Origin: JBCCGG01 sp039029395
GTDB lineage: Bacteria; Pseudomonadota; Alphaproteobacteria; Kiloniellales; JAKSDN01
Length of the DNA: 64,000 bases
Assembly: GCA_039029395.1 (NCBI GenBank)
Contig: JBCCGG010000035.1
Location: 1-64,000 of the forward strand
Direction of reading: 5' to 3'
Shown one piece after another: positions 1 to 8,047 of this stretch (the first letter of the stretch is position 1; the number at the start of each line of letters is the position of its first letter). The notes under the pieces are model-generated. The model had not been told where the DNA came from, did no database searches, and worked only from the letters and a program-made list of their open reading frames with translations. The position numbers and the translations under genes were made by a program.

Positions 1-140
1 CCTCAAGGCCGTCGCAGCACGCACCGTCGATGATCTCTGGGACGCCATCGCTCAAGCCGTCGATATCTTCACACCACAAGAATGCCGAAACTATTTCGTC
101 GCTGCAGGATATGATCCCAAGTGATCAGAAAATGCTCTAG
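1..140 (+). mobile_element. IS630-family transposase C-terminal fragment and element end
   Basis: An open frame from base 2 to the TGA at 122-124 encodes about 40 residues, starting LKAVAARTVDDLWDAI and ending NYFVAAGYDPK. This is the typical C-terminus of IS630-family transposases (RTVDDLW, then a TPQEC-NYF-AAGY pattern). The rest of the gene lies outside the window. The stop is followed by a short stretch ending AAAATGCTCTAG at about 129-140, which probably is the terminal inverted repeat with its TA target. The neighbouring leftward gene reads directly into this end, so the element appears to sit in that gene's 3' end. Family assignment is from motif memory and the exact boundary is inferred. 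Confidence 0.8.
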
Positions 141-1280
141 AAATACTTCGAAGGCGCGCGGCGCCGCGGGCGCGTTATCTGCCGCCGCCTTCGGGTCCTC
201 CCTGAGATCGGTCAGCCGGAAGAGAGTGTTGGCGCTGCGGGTCGGCCAGATCATCCGCACGTAGAGATCGTCGCTCGGTGCCTCCTTTAGCTGGCGCAGC
301 AGCCAGTTTATGCGGGCCGAGGGGCGCTGCTTGTCGAGCGGTGCGTCGACCGTCATGCCGACTCGCAAGGTTTGGGTTTTCAGGCCGATGAAGAGGTCCA
401 ACGGTGCGGCCGCATTAGGGACGAGGAACTGCGCGCGCAGCTCGCAGTCGGTGGCGAGTCGAGCGCATTCGTCCTTGAAGCGCGCCTCCGCGCTCGCGGC
501 GTGGGAGCGGCCGAGTCGCAGTTCCACGTCGACCGCCAAGTGGCGACTCAAGCGAAGAGTCAAATCCCGAGTCTCTTGATGCCAAGCCTGGACGACGGCT
601 TCGACCTCGGCCGCGCCGCGCTGGAGCGCGCCGCCACTTTTGACCTGGGTGATCACCGGCAGCCACTCGGGTGGCATGCGATCGAACCCACTCACTCCGA
701 CTGAGTCATGGGATAGGAAGCGGATGAACTCGCGCAGGATGAAAGCCTGGTCCGGATCGTCGATCGCGCCTTTTCTTTGTAGCAGGATCGCCTCGGTCAG
801 CACATAGCTCCAAGACCAATGAAAAATGGACACTTTGCGTGCCAGTGGTTTTGGCACGTCGATTGGGCTGTGGCCGGGCCGGGCAACGAACTGGTTTGAG
901 AGTGTGATAACGGCATCAATGCCGTGCTCCTTGGCAATCTGGGCGTAGCGTTGGACCTGCTCCTCGTCGAGCCGTGCTGTGCCAATCTTGGCCTCGATAA
1001 GCGCCGACCAGACCTTGCGGCCGCTTGAGACCAAAGCGAGGCCGTCCGGGCGATCCCTTCCGGTCTGTTCTTTGAAGACCACCTCGGTGAATGTGTTGAC
1101 GCTGGAGCGCTTGCCGAGACGCTGGCCGAGAGTGGCGAAGAGAGCTTGGGCATAGGGTGGCACCGCCGAAAGCGTTGCAAGAAAGACTGAAGTGACCCGC
1201 TGCTCCTTGCGGCTGTCGGCGATCACCGGAATCAAGCGCGCAACCTCGCCGGACTGAAGGTAAGCTGGTAAATCAACCAT
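69..1280 (-). CDS. PD-(D/E)XK nuclease-like protein, 3' end altered by IS630
   Basis: This is a 403-residue protein of unknown role. Residues 78-98 hold a PD-(D/E)XK-type arrangement: P78-D79, then E96-A97-K98 in a hydrophobic strand (SALIEAK), followed by Q108 and Y112. That pattern fits the restriction-endonuclease-like fold and suggests DNA or RNA cleavage, possibly in defence or repair. The rest (about 190-380) matches no domain I recognise. The last 20 or so codons (from about EHFLITWD) are read from the IS630 end, so the native C-terminus has been replaced. The ATG at 1280 has only a weak ribosome site. Nothing coding lies upstream for 500 bp. Confidence 0.6.
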   Translation of the reverse strand: MVDLPAYLQSGEVARLIPVIADSRKEQRVTSVFLATLSAVPPYAQALFATLGQRLGKRSSVNTFTEVVFKEQTGRDRPDGLALVSSGRKVWSALIEAKIGTARLDEEQVQRYAQIAKEHGIDAVITLSNQFVARPGHSPIDVPKPLARKVSIFHWSWSYVLTEAILLQRKGAIDDPDQAFILREFIRFLSHDSVGVSGFDRMPPEWLPVITQVKSGGALQRGAAEVEAVVQAWHQETRDLTLRLSRHLAVDVELRLGRSHAASAEARFKDECARLATDCELRAQFLVPNAAAPLDLFIGLKTQTLRVGMTVDAPLDKQRPSARINWLLRQLKEAPSDDLYVRMIWPTRSANTLFRLTDLREDPKAAADNAPAAPRAFEVFLEHFLITWDHILQRRNSFGILVV

Positions 1281-1822
1281 GAAGATTGTCCTATAAATAG
1301 TTTATCCAAGTATTATAACTCGAAAAAGTTGCTTGGTCTTTAGTGGCGTTTGCCAGCTTGCACACCCCGGCTCCCGGACTGCGCCAAAATGCGCGAATTC
1401 GCCCAAAAAGCCCTGTTGCATGGGGTCGTTCCAACGCAAATGCGGTTGGGAGGGTATACTCTCACCCGTTTTGCCGAGTTTCGCCAAATATAATTTTATG
1501 ATTGCAACATATTGAGATGTTTGTTTCCTAAATAAATTGAGATTTTTATGCCAATCTATTTGCAGTAAACAACTAATCCCGGTTTCGAACCGACTCCGTG
1601 TGTCATCGCCGGCTCGCCGTGTGGAGCGTTTGACCTGTGCCTCGGCCGTTCCCACATCTCCAGTGGGGACAAGGCGTTGCCCCATGGCGTAGTATGCTAT
1701 AGAGGGCCGCAAGGACCCGCCGGGGCGGTCGATAAGCCGATCCCGGGGCGGGACGCCAACCGGTTCGGCTCGCTTGGACAGATTGCTATGACACGACCTA
1801 CCGCGGCGAGGTGGCCGCTGAC
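1281..1822. other. Intergenic region, no gene recognised
   Basis: About 540 bp separate the nuclease-like gene from the RND adaptor. The part from about 1300 to 1560 is more AT-rich than the rest of the window, and its short open frames have no recognisable products. CCCAC and GTGGG arms flank a 7-base loop near 1650-1667. The promoters of both divergent flanking genes should lie here, but I see no convincing -35/-10 pair. Confidence 0.5.
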
Positions 1823-3061
1823 ATGAAGCTGGTTCTCAAAGTGCTGCTGCCGCTCCTGGTGCTGGTCGGCGCCGGGTTCATGGCCAAGTCCCTGATCGCG
1901 ACCAAGCCCCAGGTCGCGCCGACCCCGGCGCTCGAGCGGGTCTGGACGGTCGCCGCCCAGCCGGCCACGCCGGGCCAGGTGGCGCCCGAGCTCAAGGTCT
2001 TCGGCCAGGTGGTCGCCGGCCGGGACGTCGAGCTGCGGCCGCTGGTGGCCGGCCGGGTCACCGAAGTCGGCCCCAACTTCATCGACGGCGGCCTGGTGCG
2101 GGCCGGCGATCTGCTGGTCGAGATCGACCCGCTCGACTACCAGGCGGCGATCAAGGAGATCGAGGCCCAGATCGCCGAGGAGCGCGCGAAGATCGTCGAG
2201 TTCGAGAGCGAGATCGAGGCCGAGCACGAGATGATCAGCCAGCTGCGGGTCCAGCGCGACCTGCACCGCCGGGACGTGGAGCGGCGCGATGCGCTCAAGC
2301 AAAAGGGCACCGGTACCGAGAAGTCCCTCGACGACGCCCGCCTGGCCCTGGCCCAAGCGGCCGAGCGGATCTTCGGCCGCCAGCAGGCGGTCTCGCGCTT
2401 GAGCGCGCGGATCGACCAGCGCCACGCGGTGGTCGACCAGCTGACCGCCGCCCTGGAGCGGGCCAAGCGCGATCTTGAGGAAACCCGCCTGGTGGCGCCC
2501 TTCGACGGCTTTCTGACCAACACCGCGACCGCGGTCGGGCGCCGGGTTGGGGTCGGCGACCTGATCGCCACCCTGACCGACGCCGATTGGCTCGAGGTGC
2601 GCTTCCACATGAGCAACGGCGACTTCCTGCGCCTGATCGAGGGCGGCGACTTCCGAGGCCGTCCGGCCCGGATCTCCTGGCGCCTGGCCGACCGAGAGAT
2701 CGCCTACGAGGCCGAGATCGACCGCCTGGAGAGCGAGATCGACGCCCAGAGCGGTGGCGTCCAGCTGTTCGCCCGGATCAAGGGCGCGGGCTTGGAGGGC
2801 GTGCTGAGGCCCGGCGCCTTCGTCGAGGTGGCGATCGCCGAGGGCCCCTACGACGAGGTCGTGCGCCTGCCCGAAAGCGCGCTCTACAGCGGCGAGACGG
2901 TCTATCGCATCGAGGAAGGCCGCCTGACGCCGCTCGCGGTGGAGCTGGTCGCCCGGGACGGCAAGGACATTCTGGTGCGCGGTCCCTTCGATGCCGACGA
3001 CCTGGTGGTCACCAGCCGCTTCGCCGAGATCGGACCCGGGGTCCGGGTCAAGGTGCAATGA
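1823..3061 (+). CDS. RND efflux periplasmic adaptor (membrane fusion protein)
   Basis: This 412-residue HlyD/AcrA-type adaptor links an inner-membrane RND pump to the cell exterior. It has an N-terminal hydrophobic anchor (about residues 3-22), a biotinyl-lipoyl-like half with a GRDVELRPLVAGRV strand, a long coiled-coil hairpin rich in E, R and K (about 110-215), and a second lipoyl half (LVAPFDGFL). I chose the ATG at 1823 because GGCGAGGTGG sits at the right distance; a GTG at 1811 is an alternative with poorer spacing. The TGA overlaps the next gene's ATG (ATGA), so adaptor and pump are translationally coupled. The substrate is unknown and no outer-membrane factor gene is adjacent. Confidence 0.9.
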   Translation: MKLVLKVLLPLLVLVGAGFMAKSLIATKPQVAPTPALERVWTVAAQPATPGQVAPELKVFGQVVAGRDVELRPLVAGRVTEVGPNFIDGGLVRAGDLLVEIDPLDYQAAIKEIEAQIAEERAKIVEFESEIEAEHEMISQLRVQRDLHRRDVERRDALKQKGTGTEKSLDDARLALAQAAERIFGRQQAVSRLSARIDQRHAVVDQLTAALERAKRDLEETRLVAPFDGFLTNTATAVGRRVGVGDLIATLTDADWLEVRFHMSNGDFLRLIEGGDFRGRPARISWRLADREIAYEAEIDRLESEIDAQSGGVQLFARIKGAGLEGVLRPGAFVEVAIAEGPYDEVVRLPESALYSGETVYRIEEGRLTPLAVELVARDGKDILVRGPFDADDLVVTSRFAEIGPGVRVKVQ

Positions 3062-6000
3062 GCCAGGAGGCCGCGCCCGAGGAGGCAAGCGGCCAGCGCC
3101 TTAAGGCCCGGCGCGAGAGCCACGGCGAGCGCCGCGGCGGTTTGATCCGCACCTTCGTGCGCCACCCCACCGCGGCCAATCTGCTGATGGCCCTGATGAT
3201 CGTGCTGGGCCTCTTCGCCTTGGCCCGCATGAACACCCAGTTCTTCCCGACCTTCGGCATCGACGTGGTCTCGGTCACCGTCGAGTGGCCGGGCGCCAGC
3301 GCCGAGGACATCGACACCAACGTGGTCGAGGCGATCGAGCCCGAGGTCCGCTTTCTGGATAACGTCAAGCGGGTGCGCTCCAACTCGATCGAGGGCTTCG
3401 CCACGGTCAACATCGAGTTCGAGCCGGGCACCGACATGCAGGCCGCGCTGTCCGATGTGGAGACCGCGGTCGGCCAGGTGACGATCCTGCCCGAGGACAG
3501 CGAGCGCCCCGAGGTACGGCGCATCGTCACCTACGATCCGATCAGCCGCCTGGTGCTCTCCGGGCCGTTCCCGGAGGAGTCCCTCAAGGCGATCGCCAAG
3601 CGGATCCGCGACGATCTGCTGGCCCGGGGCATCGATCAGGTCGACCTGTTCGGCGCCCGGGAGGAGGAGATCTGGGTCGAGGTCGAGCCCGAGACTCTGC
3701 GCCGCCTGGACATCACCATGGCCGAGCTCTCCGAGCGCATCGCGGCGAGCTCCCAGGACCTGCCGTCGGGCGACACCGGCGGCTCGACGGTGCGCCAGAT
3801 CCGCTCGCTCGGGCTCGCCAAGGAGGCCGAGGGCCTGCGCGACATCGAGGTGCGGGCGCTGGCCAACGGCCAGAAGATCCGGCTGGGCGACATCGCCCGG
3901 GTCGAGGACCGTTTCGAGGAAGACGGCCAGGTGGCGAGTCGCTTCAACGAGCCGGCGATCGAGATCTTCGTCCAGCGCGCGACCACGGCCGATGCGCTCG
4001 AGGTCGCCGACATCGTCGACGGTTACTTGGAAGAGCTGATCCCAAGCCTGCCGCCCGAGCTGCGCCTGGAGCAGTACGACGTCGCCGCCGACCTGATCCG
4101 CGGGCGTGTCGACCTGCTGCTCAGGAACGGCGCCGGCGGCCTGATTCTGGTGGTCACGATCCTCTTCATCTTCCTCAACATGCGGGTTGCCTTCTGGGTC
4201 GCGGCGGCAATTCCGGTGACCATGCTGGCGACCATGGTGGTCATGCTGGCGAGCGGCCAATCGATCAACATGGTCAGCCTGTTCGGCCTGATCATGGCGC
4301 TCGGCATCATCGTCGACGACGCGATCGTGGTCGGCGAGCACGCCGAGACCCGCTACCGGGCCGGCGATCCGCCGCTGCTGGCCGCCGAACGCGGCGCCCG
4401 GCGGATGATCGTGCCGGTGTTCAGCTCGTCGCTCACGACGATCTGCGCCTTCATCCCGCTGTTCGCGATAACCGGCATCATCGGCCAGATCATCGAGGCG
4501 ATCCCCTTGGTCATCGTCGCGGTCATCGTGGCCAGCCTGGTCGAATGCTTCCTGGTGCTGCCGGCCCATATGCGCGGCGCACTTACTCATGGCCCCTCGC
4601 GCGCTCGCTTGCGCTTCAACCGGGGTTTCGACCGCTTCCGGGACGGCGCCTTCCGCAGCCTGGTGGTGGCGGCCGTGCGCTGGCGCTATCTGACCCTGGC
4701 GGTCGCCCTGGGGGCCTTCATTTTGGCGATCGGCATGGTGGCCGGCGGGCGCATCGGCTTCGTCTTTTTCCCCCAGCCGGAGTCCGACCGCATTTACGCC
4801 AATCTGCGCATGAGCGCCTCGACCCCGCGCGAGCAGACCAAGGCCATGCTCGACGAGCTGGAGCGCGCGCTGCAGGCCGCCGAGACCAAGCTGACAGAGG
4901 GCGAGGACGATCTGGTGGTGATGAGCTTGGCGCGGCTTGGCGCCTCGGCCGACCCTAGCCAAATCGGCGCCGCAAGCGGCGGCCACATCGGCAGCATCGC
5001 CGTCGAGCTGGTGCCCTCGGACCAGCGCGAAGTGCGCACCGACAAGGTGATCGAGGCCTGGCGCGCCGAGGTCCGCGAGCTGCCCGTGGTCGAGGCCCTG
5101 ACCATCACCGCGCCCCAGGGCGGGCCGCCGGGCCGCGAGGTCGACGTGCGCCTTTCGGGCCGGGACGCCGCCAGCCTCAAAGCCGCGGCCAACGAGGTCA
5201 TGGCGCTTCTGGCGCGCTACCCCGGGGTCAACGAGATCGAGGACAACCTGCCTTACGGCAAGGAGGAGGTGATCCTCGAGGTCACCTCCAAGGGCAGGGC
5301 GCTCGGTTTCGACACGGAGTCGGTCGGCCGCCAGGTGCGCAACGCTTTTGAAGGCGCGATCGCCGACCGCTTCCCGCGCGGTGACGAAGAGGTCACGGTG
5401 CGCGTGCAATACCCGCGCGAAGGCATCGACCAGGCGGCGCTCGACCGGCTCTATCTGCGCGGGCCGACCGGTGCCGAGGTGGCGCTCAGCGAAGTGGTCT
5501 CGGTACGGCCCGAGCAGGGTTTTGCCCAGCTCAGGCGCGAGGACGGCGCGCGCCAGGTCGCGATCACCGCCGAGCTGGACGAGTCCCAGGCGACCATCGA
5601 CAAGGTGATCGAGGCCCTGAATCGCGACGGCCTGGCCGAAATCACAGCGCGCCACGGTGTCACCGCCAGCTTCGCCGGCAAGGCCGAGGAGCAGGCCGAG
5701 ACCCTGGGCGACATCCGCTTCGGCGCGATGATCGGCCTGGCCGCGATCTACATCATTCTGGCCTGGGTGTTCGCCAGCTACACCCGGCCAATCGTCGTGA
5801 TGTCCCTGATCCCGCTCGCCTTCGTCGGCGCCGTCCTGGGCCACTGGCTGCTCGGCTACGAGCTGACCATCCTCAGCATCATCGCCATGGTCGGCCTGTC
5901 GGGCATCGTGATCAACGATTCGATCATCCTGGTCAGCACCATCAAGGCGCGCCTGGAGAAGGGCGAGGCGACCATCGAGGCGATCATCGACGGCACAAAG

Positions 6001-6240
6001 GACCGTCTGCGCGCGGTCATCCTGACCTCGGCGACGACGATCGGCGGCCTGACGCCGTTGCTGTTCGAGACCAGCCTGCAGGCCCAGTTTCTGATCCCCA
6101 TGGCGATCACCATCACCTTTGGCCTGATGGTCACGACCTTCCTGGTGCTGCTGGTGATCCCGGCCATGATGGCAGCGCAAGACGACATCGGTCGCCTGAT
6201 CGGCCGTTACGCAGGCAAGCCGGTGGAGGCGAACGCCTAA
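3058..6240 (+). CDS. RND family efflux transporter permease
   Basis: This 1060-residue inner-membrane proton-driven pump belongs to the HAE/AcrB-like superfamily and partners the adaptor just upstream. Visible features are an N-terminal TM1 (about residues 38-58), the porter region starting PGASAEDIDTNVVEAIEPEV, the TM4 motif GIIVDDAIVV with the paired proton-relay aspartates, a second porter half, and the TM10-11 region (GLSGIVINDSIILVS). The AcrB-type lysine of TM10 is not evident; instead there is an ND pair, as in many divergent proteobacterial RND pumps. It starts in an ATGA overlap and ends 3 bases into the convergent GntR gene. The exported substrate cannot be read from sequence. Confidence 0.93.
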   Translation: MSQEAAPEEASGQRLKARRESHGERRGGLIRTFVRHPTAANLLMALMIVLGLFALARMNTQFFPTFGIDVVSVTVEWPGASAEDIDTNVVEAIEPEVRFLDNVKRVRSNSIEGFATVNIEFEPGTDMQAALSDVETAVGQVTILPEDSERPEVRRIVTYDPISRLVLSGPFPEESLKAIAKRIRDDLLARGIDQVDLFGAREEEIWVEVEPETLRRLDITMAELSERIAASSQDLPSGDTGGSTVRQIRSLGLAKEAEGLRDIEVRALANGQKIRLGDIARVEDRFEEDGQVASRFNEPAIEIFVQRATTADALEVADIVDGYLEELIPSLPPELRLEQYDVAADLIRGRVDLLLRNGAGGLILVVTILFIFLNMRVAFWVAAAIPVTMLATMVVMLASGQSINMVSLFGLIMALGIIVDDAIVVGEHAETRYRAGDPPLLAAERGARRMIVPVFSSSLTTICAFIPLFAITGIIGQIIEAIPLVIVAVIVASLVECFLVLPAHMRGALTHGPSRARLRFNRGFDRFRDGAFRSLVVAAVRWRYLTLAVALGAFILAIGMVAGGRIGFVFFPQPESDRIYANLRMSASTPREQTKAMLDELERALQAAETKLTEGEDDLVVMSLARLGASADPSQIGAASGGHIGSIAVELVPSDQREVRTDKVIEAWRAEVRELPVVEALTITAPQGGPPGREVDVRLSGRDAASLKAAANEVMALLARYPGVNEIEDNLPYGKEEVILEVTSKGRALGFDTESVGRQVRNAFEGAIADRFPRGDEEVTVRVQYPREGIDQAALDRLYLRGPTGAEVALSEVVSVRPEQGFAQLRREDGARQVAITAELDESQATIDKVIEALNRDGLAEITARHGVTASFAGKAEEQAETLGDIRFGAMIGLAAIYIILAWVFASYTRPIVVMSLIPLAFVGAVLGHWLLGYELTILSIIAMVGLSGIVINDSIILVSTIKARLEKGEATIEAIIDGTKDRLRAVILTSATTIGGLTPLLFETSLQAQFLIPMAITITFGLMVTTFLVLLVIPAMMAAQDDIGRLIGRYAGKPVEANA

Positions 6241-6929
6241 GCGCCGCCGTCCTCCAGGGCGCGGATCACCCGGCGCATGCCGAAGGCGATGAAGTTGCGT
6301 TGGACCAGGCCGACCGCGCGCACGTCGCCGGCCTTGAGCGCACGCAGCACTTCCGAGACTTCTGCCTCGAACTCCTCGATCACCTCCTGCCAGATGGTCT
6401 CGACCTGGCGAAACCAGAGGCGCGTGACCTGGAAGTAGTACTGATCCCACAGGCGGCGCAGGGCCTCGTTGCCGATCAGCTCGCGGATGATGAAGTGCAG
6501 CTCGTGGTTCAGCTCCCAGTAGGCCCGGTGATCCCGGCGCACGCCCAGCTGGCGCACCCGCGCCAAGAGGTCCTCGACCGCGGTGATGTGGCCGGGCGCG
6601 ACCGGCCGGGGCGAAAGCTCGCCGACCATCTCGGCCAGCTTGAGGCGCAGCTCGTAGATGTCTTTGTAATGGGCCGGGTCGACCGAGGTGACGATGGTGC
6701 CGACGCCGTTCTTAGCCTCGACCAGGCCCTCGAAAGCAAGCCGATGCAGGATCTCGCGCATGGGCGTGCGGCTGACCCCGAACTCGGCCGCCAGCTCGCC
6801 CTCGCGCAAGAGCGTGCCTGGCGGGTAGTCCAGCAGGCCGATGCGCCGGCGGATCTCCTCGTAGATCGCTTCGAAGGGCACCCGCTTGGCGGGGCGGCCC
6901 GTGCTCGTCTGTGGCTGGTCCAGCGGCAT
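6237..6929 (-). CDS. GntR-family regulator, FadR/FCD subfamily
   Basis: This 230-residue DNA-binding regulator has an N-terminal winged helix (YPPGTLLREGELAAEFGVSR then TPMREIL, about residues 36-62). A C-terminal all-helical FCD ligand domain follows, with the YELRLKLAE helix and the NHELHFIIRELIGN motif whose histidines usually bind metal or a carboxylate ligand. It lies 15 bp downstream of the racemase-like gene and is probably co-transcribed with it from the 7.7-8.0 kb divergent promoter. It is therefore the likely local regulator of the racemase, solute-binding protein and M24 genes. FCD regulators commonly answer to organic acids or amino-acid derivatives; the ligand here is unknown. 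Confidence 0.88.
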   Translation of the reverse strand: MPLDQPQTSTGRPAKRVPFEAIYEEIRRRIGLLDYPPGTLLREGELAAEFGVSRTPMREILHRLAFEGLVEAKNGVGTIVTSVDPAHYKDIYELRLKLAEMVGELSPRPVAPGHITAVEDLLARVRQLGVRRDHRAYWELNHELHFIIRELIGNEALRRLWDQYYFQVTRLWFRQVETIWQEVIEEFEAEVSEVLRALKAGDVRAVGLVQRNFIAFGMRRVIRALEDGGA

Positions 6930-6944
6930 CCTCGGGGCTCCGTC

Positions 6945-7718
6945 CTAGTGGTCGCTGAGCAGTCGGCCGGCGCCGGATATGACGTCGGTCACACCGGCAA
7001 GGCGCAGGCAGTCCCAGGCCATCGCCTGGTTGCTCGCGACCACCGGCTTACCGAGCCGTTGCTCGAGCGGAGCCAGGATGTCGATCGAGCGCAGGGCGCC
7101 ACAGCTGATAAAGATCGCCTCTGCGTCGGGCCGGTCCAAGCTGGCGGCGAACTCGGCAATGAAGTCGGGCGCGACCCGCACCATGTCGCTGTCCTGCTCG
7201 ATCTGCAGACCCTCGATCGCCAGCACCTCGAAGCCGGCGTCCGCCAGGTAGCGCGCCTCGAGCCGGTTGATCTCCTCCAGATAGGGGGTGGCAACGACAA
7301 TGCGCCGAGCCTGCAACGCCTTGAGCGCGCGGATCACGCCGGTGATCAGGCTGGTCGCTTGGGCCTTCGGCTGGCCGCGCGCGAGCTCTTTCAGCACGAC
7401 CTGCTCAGTGATTACGATGCTGCCCGAGGTGCAGGCGTAGCACACCACATCCAGACTGCCGTCGGGCAGGATGAGAGCGGCCGCCTCTGCCAGATCCTGG
7501 GCCATCGCGCCTAGGCTGTCGCAGGTGATCGAGTCCGGAATCGGTGCCCGGGTGAAGTGCACCCCCACATCGGGCGGCGCCAGGCGGCGCAGATCGTCCT
7601 CGATGGTCTGCTCCGTGGCCAACAGAACGAAGCCGAGCTTCGCGCGCGGGTGCCGGCCGGCGTCGTAGCGCACGGGCCGGGGAGGCTGGGTGGCCGTCTT
7701 CAGGGGTGCCAGCGACAT
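6945..7718 (-). CDS. Asp/Glu racemase-superfamily enzyme (maleate isomerase/EutA-like)
   Basis: This 257-residue protein is of the Asp/Glu/hydantoin racemase fold. Two cysteine motifs typical of the maleate isomerase, arylmalonate decarboxylase and EutA branch are present: CYACTSGS (about 80-87) and ISCGALRSIDI (about 203-213). Cysteine-based chemistry on a dicarboxylate or amino-acid derivative is expected. The start at 7718 follows a good GGAGG; a GTG at 7733 would add five residues. EutA-type proteins occur in ectoine-degradation clusters with DoeA-like M24 hydrolases, which also occur nearby here, but other ectoine genes (doeB, doeC, doeD) are absent, so the substrate stays open. Confidence 0.8.
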   Translation of the reverse strand: MSLAPLKTATQPPRPVRYDAGRHPRAKLGFVLLATEQTIEDDLRRLAPPDVGVHFTRAPIPDSITCDSLGAMAQDLAEAAALILPDGSLDVVCYACTSGSIVITEQVVLKELARGQPKAQATSLITGVIRALKALQARRIVVATPYLEEINRLEARYLADAGFEVLAIEGLQIEQDSDMVRVAPDFIAEFAASLDRPDAEAIFISCGALRSIDILAPLEQRLGKPVVASNQAMAWDCLRLAGVTDVISGAGRLLSDH

Positions 7719-7920
7719 GGGCTGATCCTCCACGTGGGCAGTGCTGTATGGAGCTTAATCTCAGTCATGACAAGGCTATTGTCGAAACGATCATGTTTCA
7801 TGCTCCAGCTCGTCACTCCAGAGAGCGCCTTTCCTTACAGAAATTATCAGCAATTTACTATCCAAAAAAGATTTCACCGCCATCCATGAACGCGAGATCC
7901 AGGATCGTCGATAATCGCCG

Positions 7921-7949
7921 TTGACTCCCACTCTGTCAACCTGTATACA
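7921..7949 (+). promoter_or_regulatory. Predicted sigma-70-like promoter for the family-5 binding protein
   Basis: TTGACT (7921-7926) and TATACA (7944-7949) are separated by exactly 17 bp, about 100 bp before the 8048 start. It is the best promoter match I found in the window. It lies in the 329-bp divergent region between the racemase-like gene and the binding protein. Confidence 0.6.
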
Positions 7950-7953
7950 CCTA
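7942..7953. promoter_or_regulatory. Candidate GntR/FCD operator overlapping the -10 box
   Basis: TGTATACA is a perfect 8-bp palindrome overlapping the -10, and it extends to TGTATACACCTA. The 10-mer TATACACCTA recurs exactly at 12751-12760, in the other divergent promoter region of this cluster. TGTATACA-like sites are typical of FadR-type regulators, and occupancy here would block the promoter. The assignment to the gene at 6237-6929 is inference. Confidence 0.45.
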
Positions 7954-8047
7954 AGCGGCGTGACTGTCCTGCACGAACGAGATCAGCTGCAGGCGATGGT
8001 TCGCATGCAATCGAAAAGATCCGAGATGGGAACGAGGGAGGCCAGCG

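Noticed and set aside
1302..1712. A 136-codon leftward open frame and a 60-codon rightward one in the 1.3-1.7 kb gap
   Set aside because: No ribosome site, no recognisable domain and unusual composition; treated as non-coding.
2902..6450. A 1182-codon open frame on the minus strand across the RND permease gene
   Set aside because: It is the GC-driven antisense frame of a well-supported gene, and its translation is His/Asp/Arg-rich with no domain. The same applies to long antisense frames over the sensor kinase, amidase and transporter genes.
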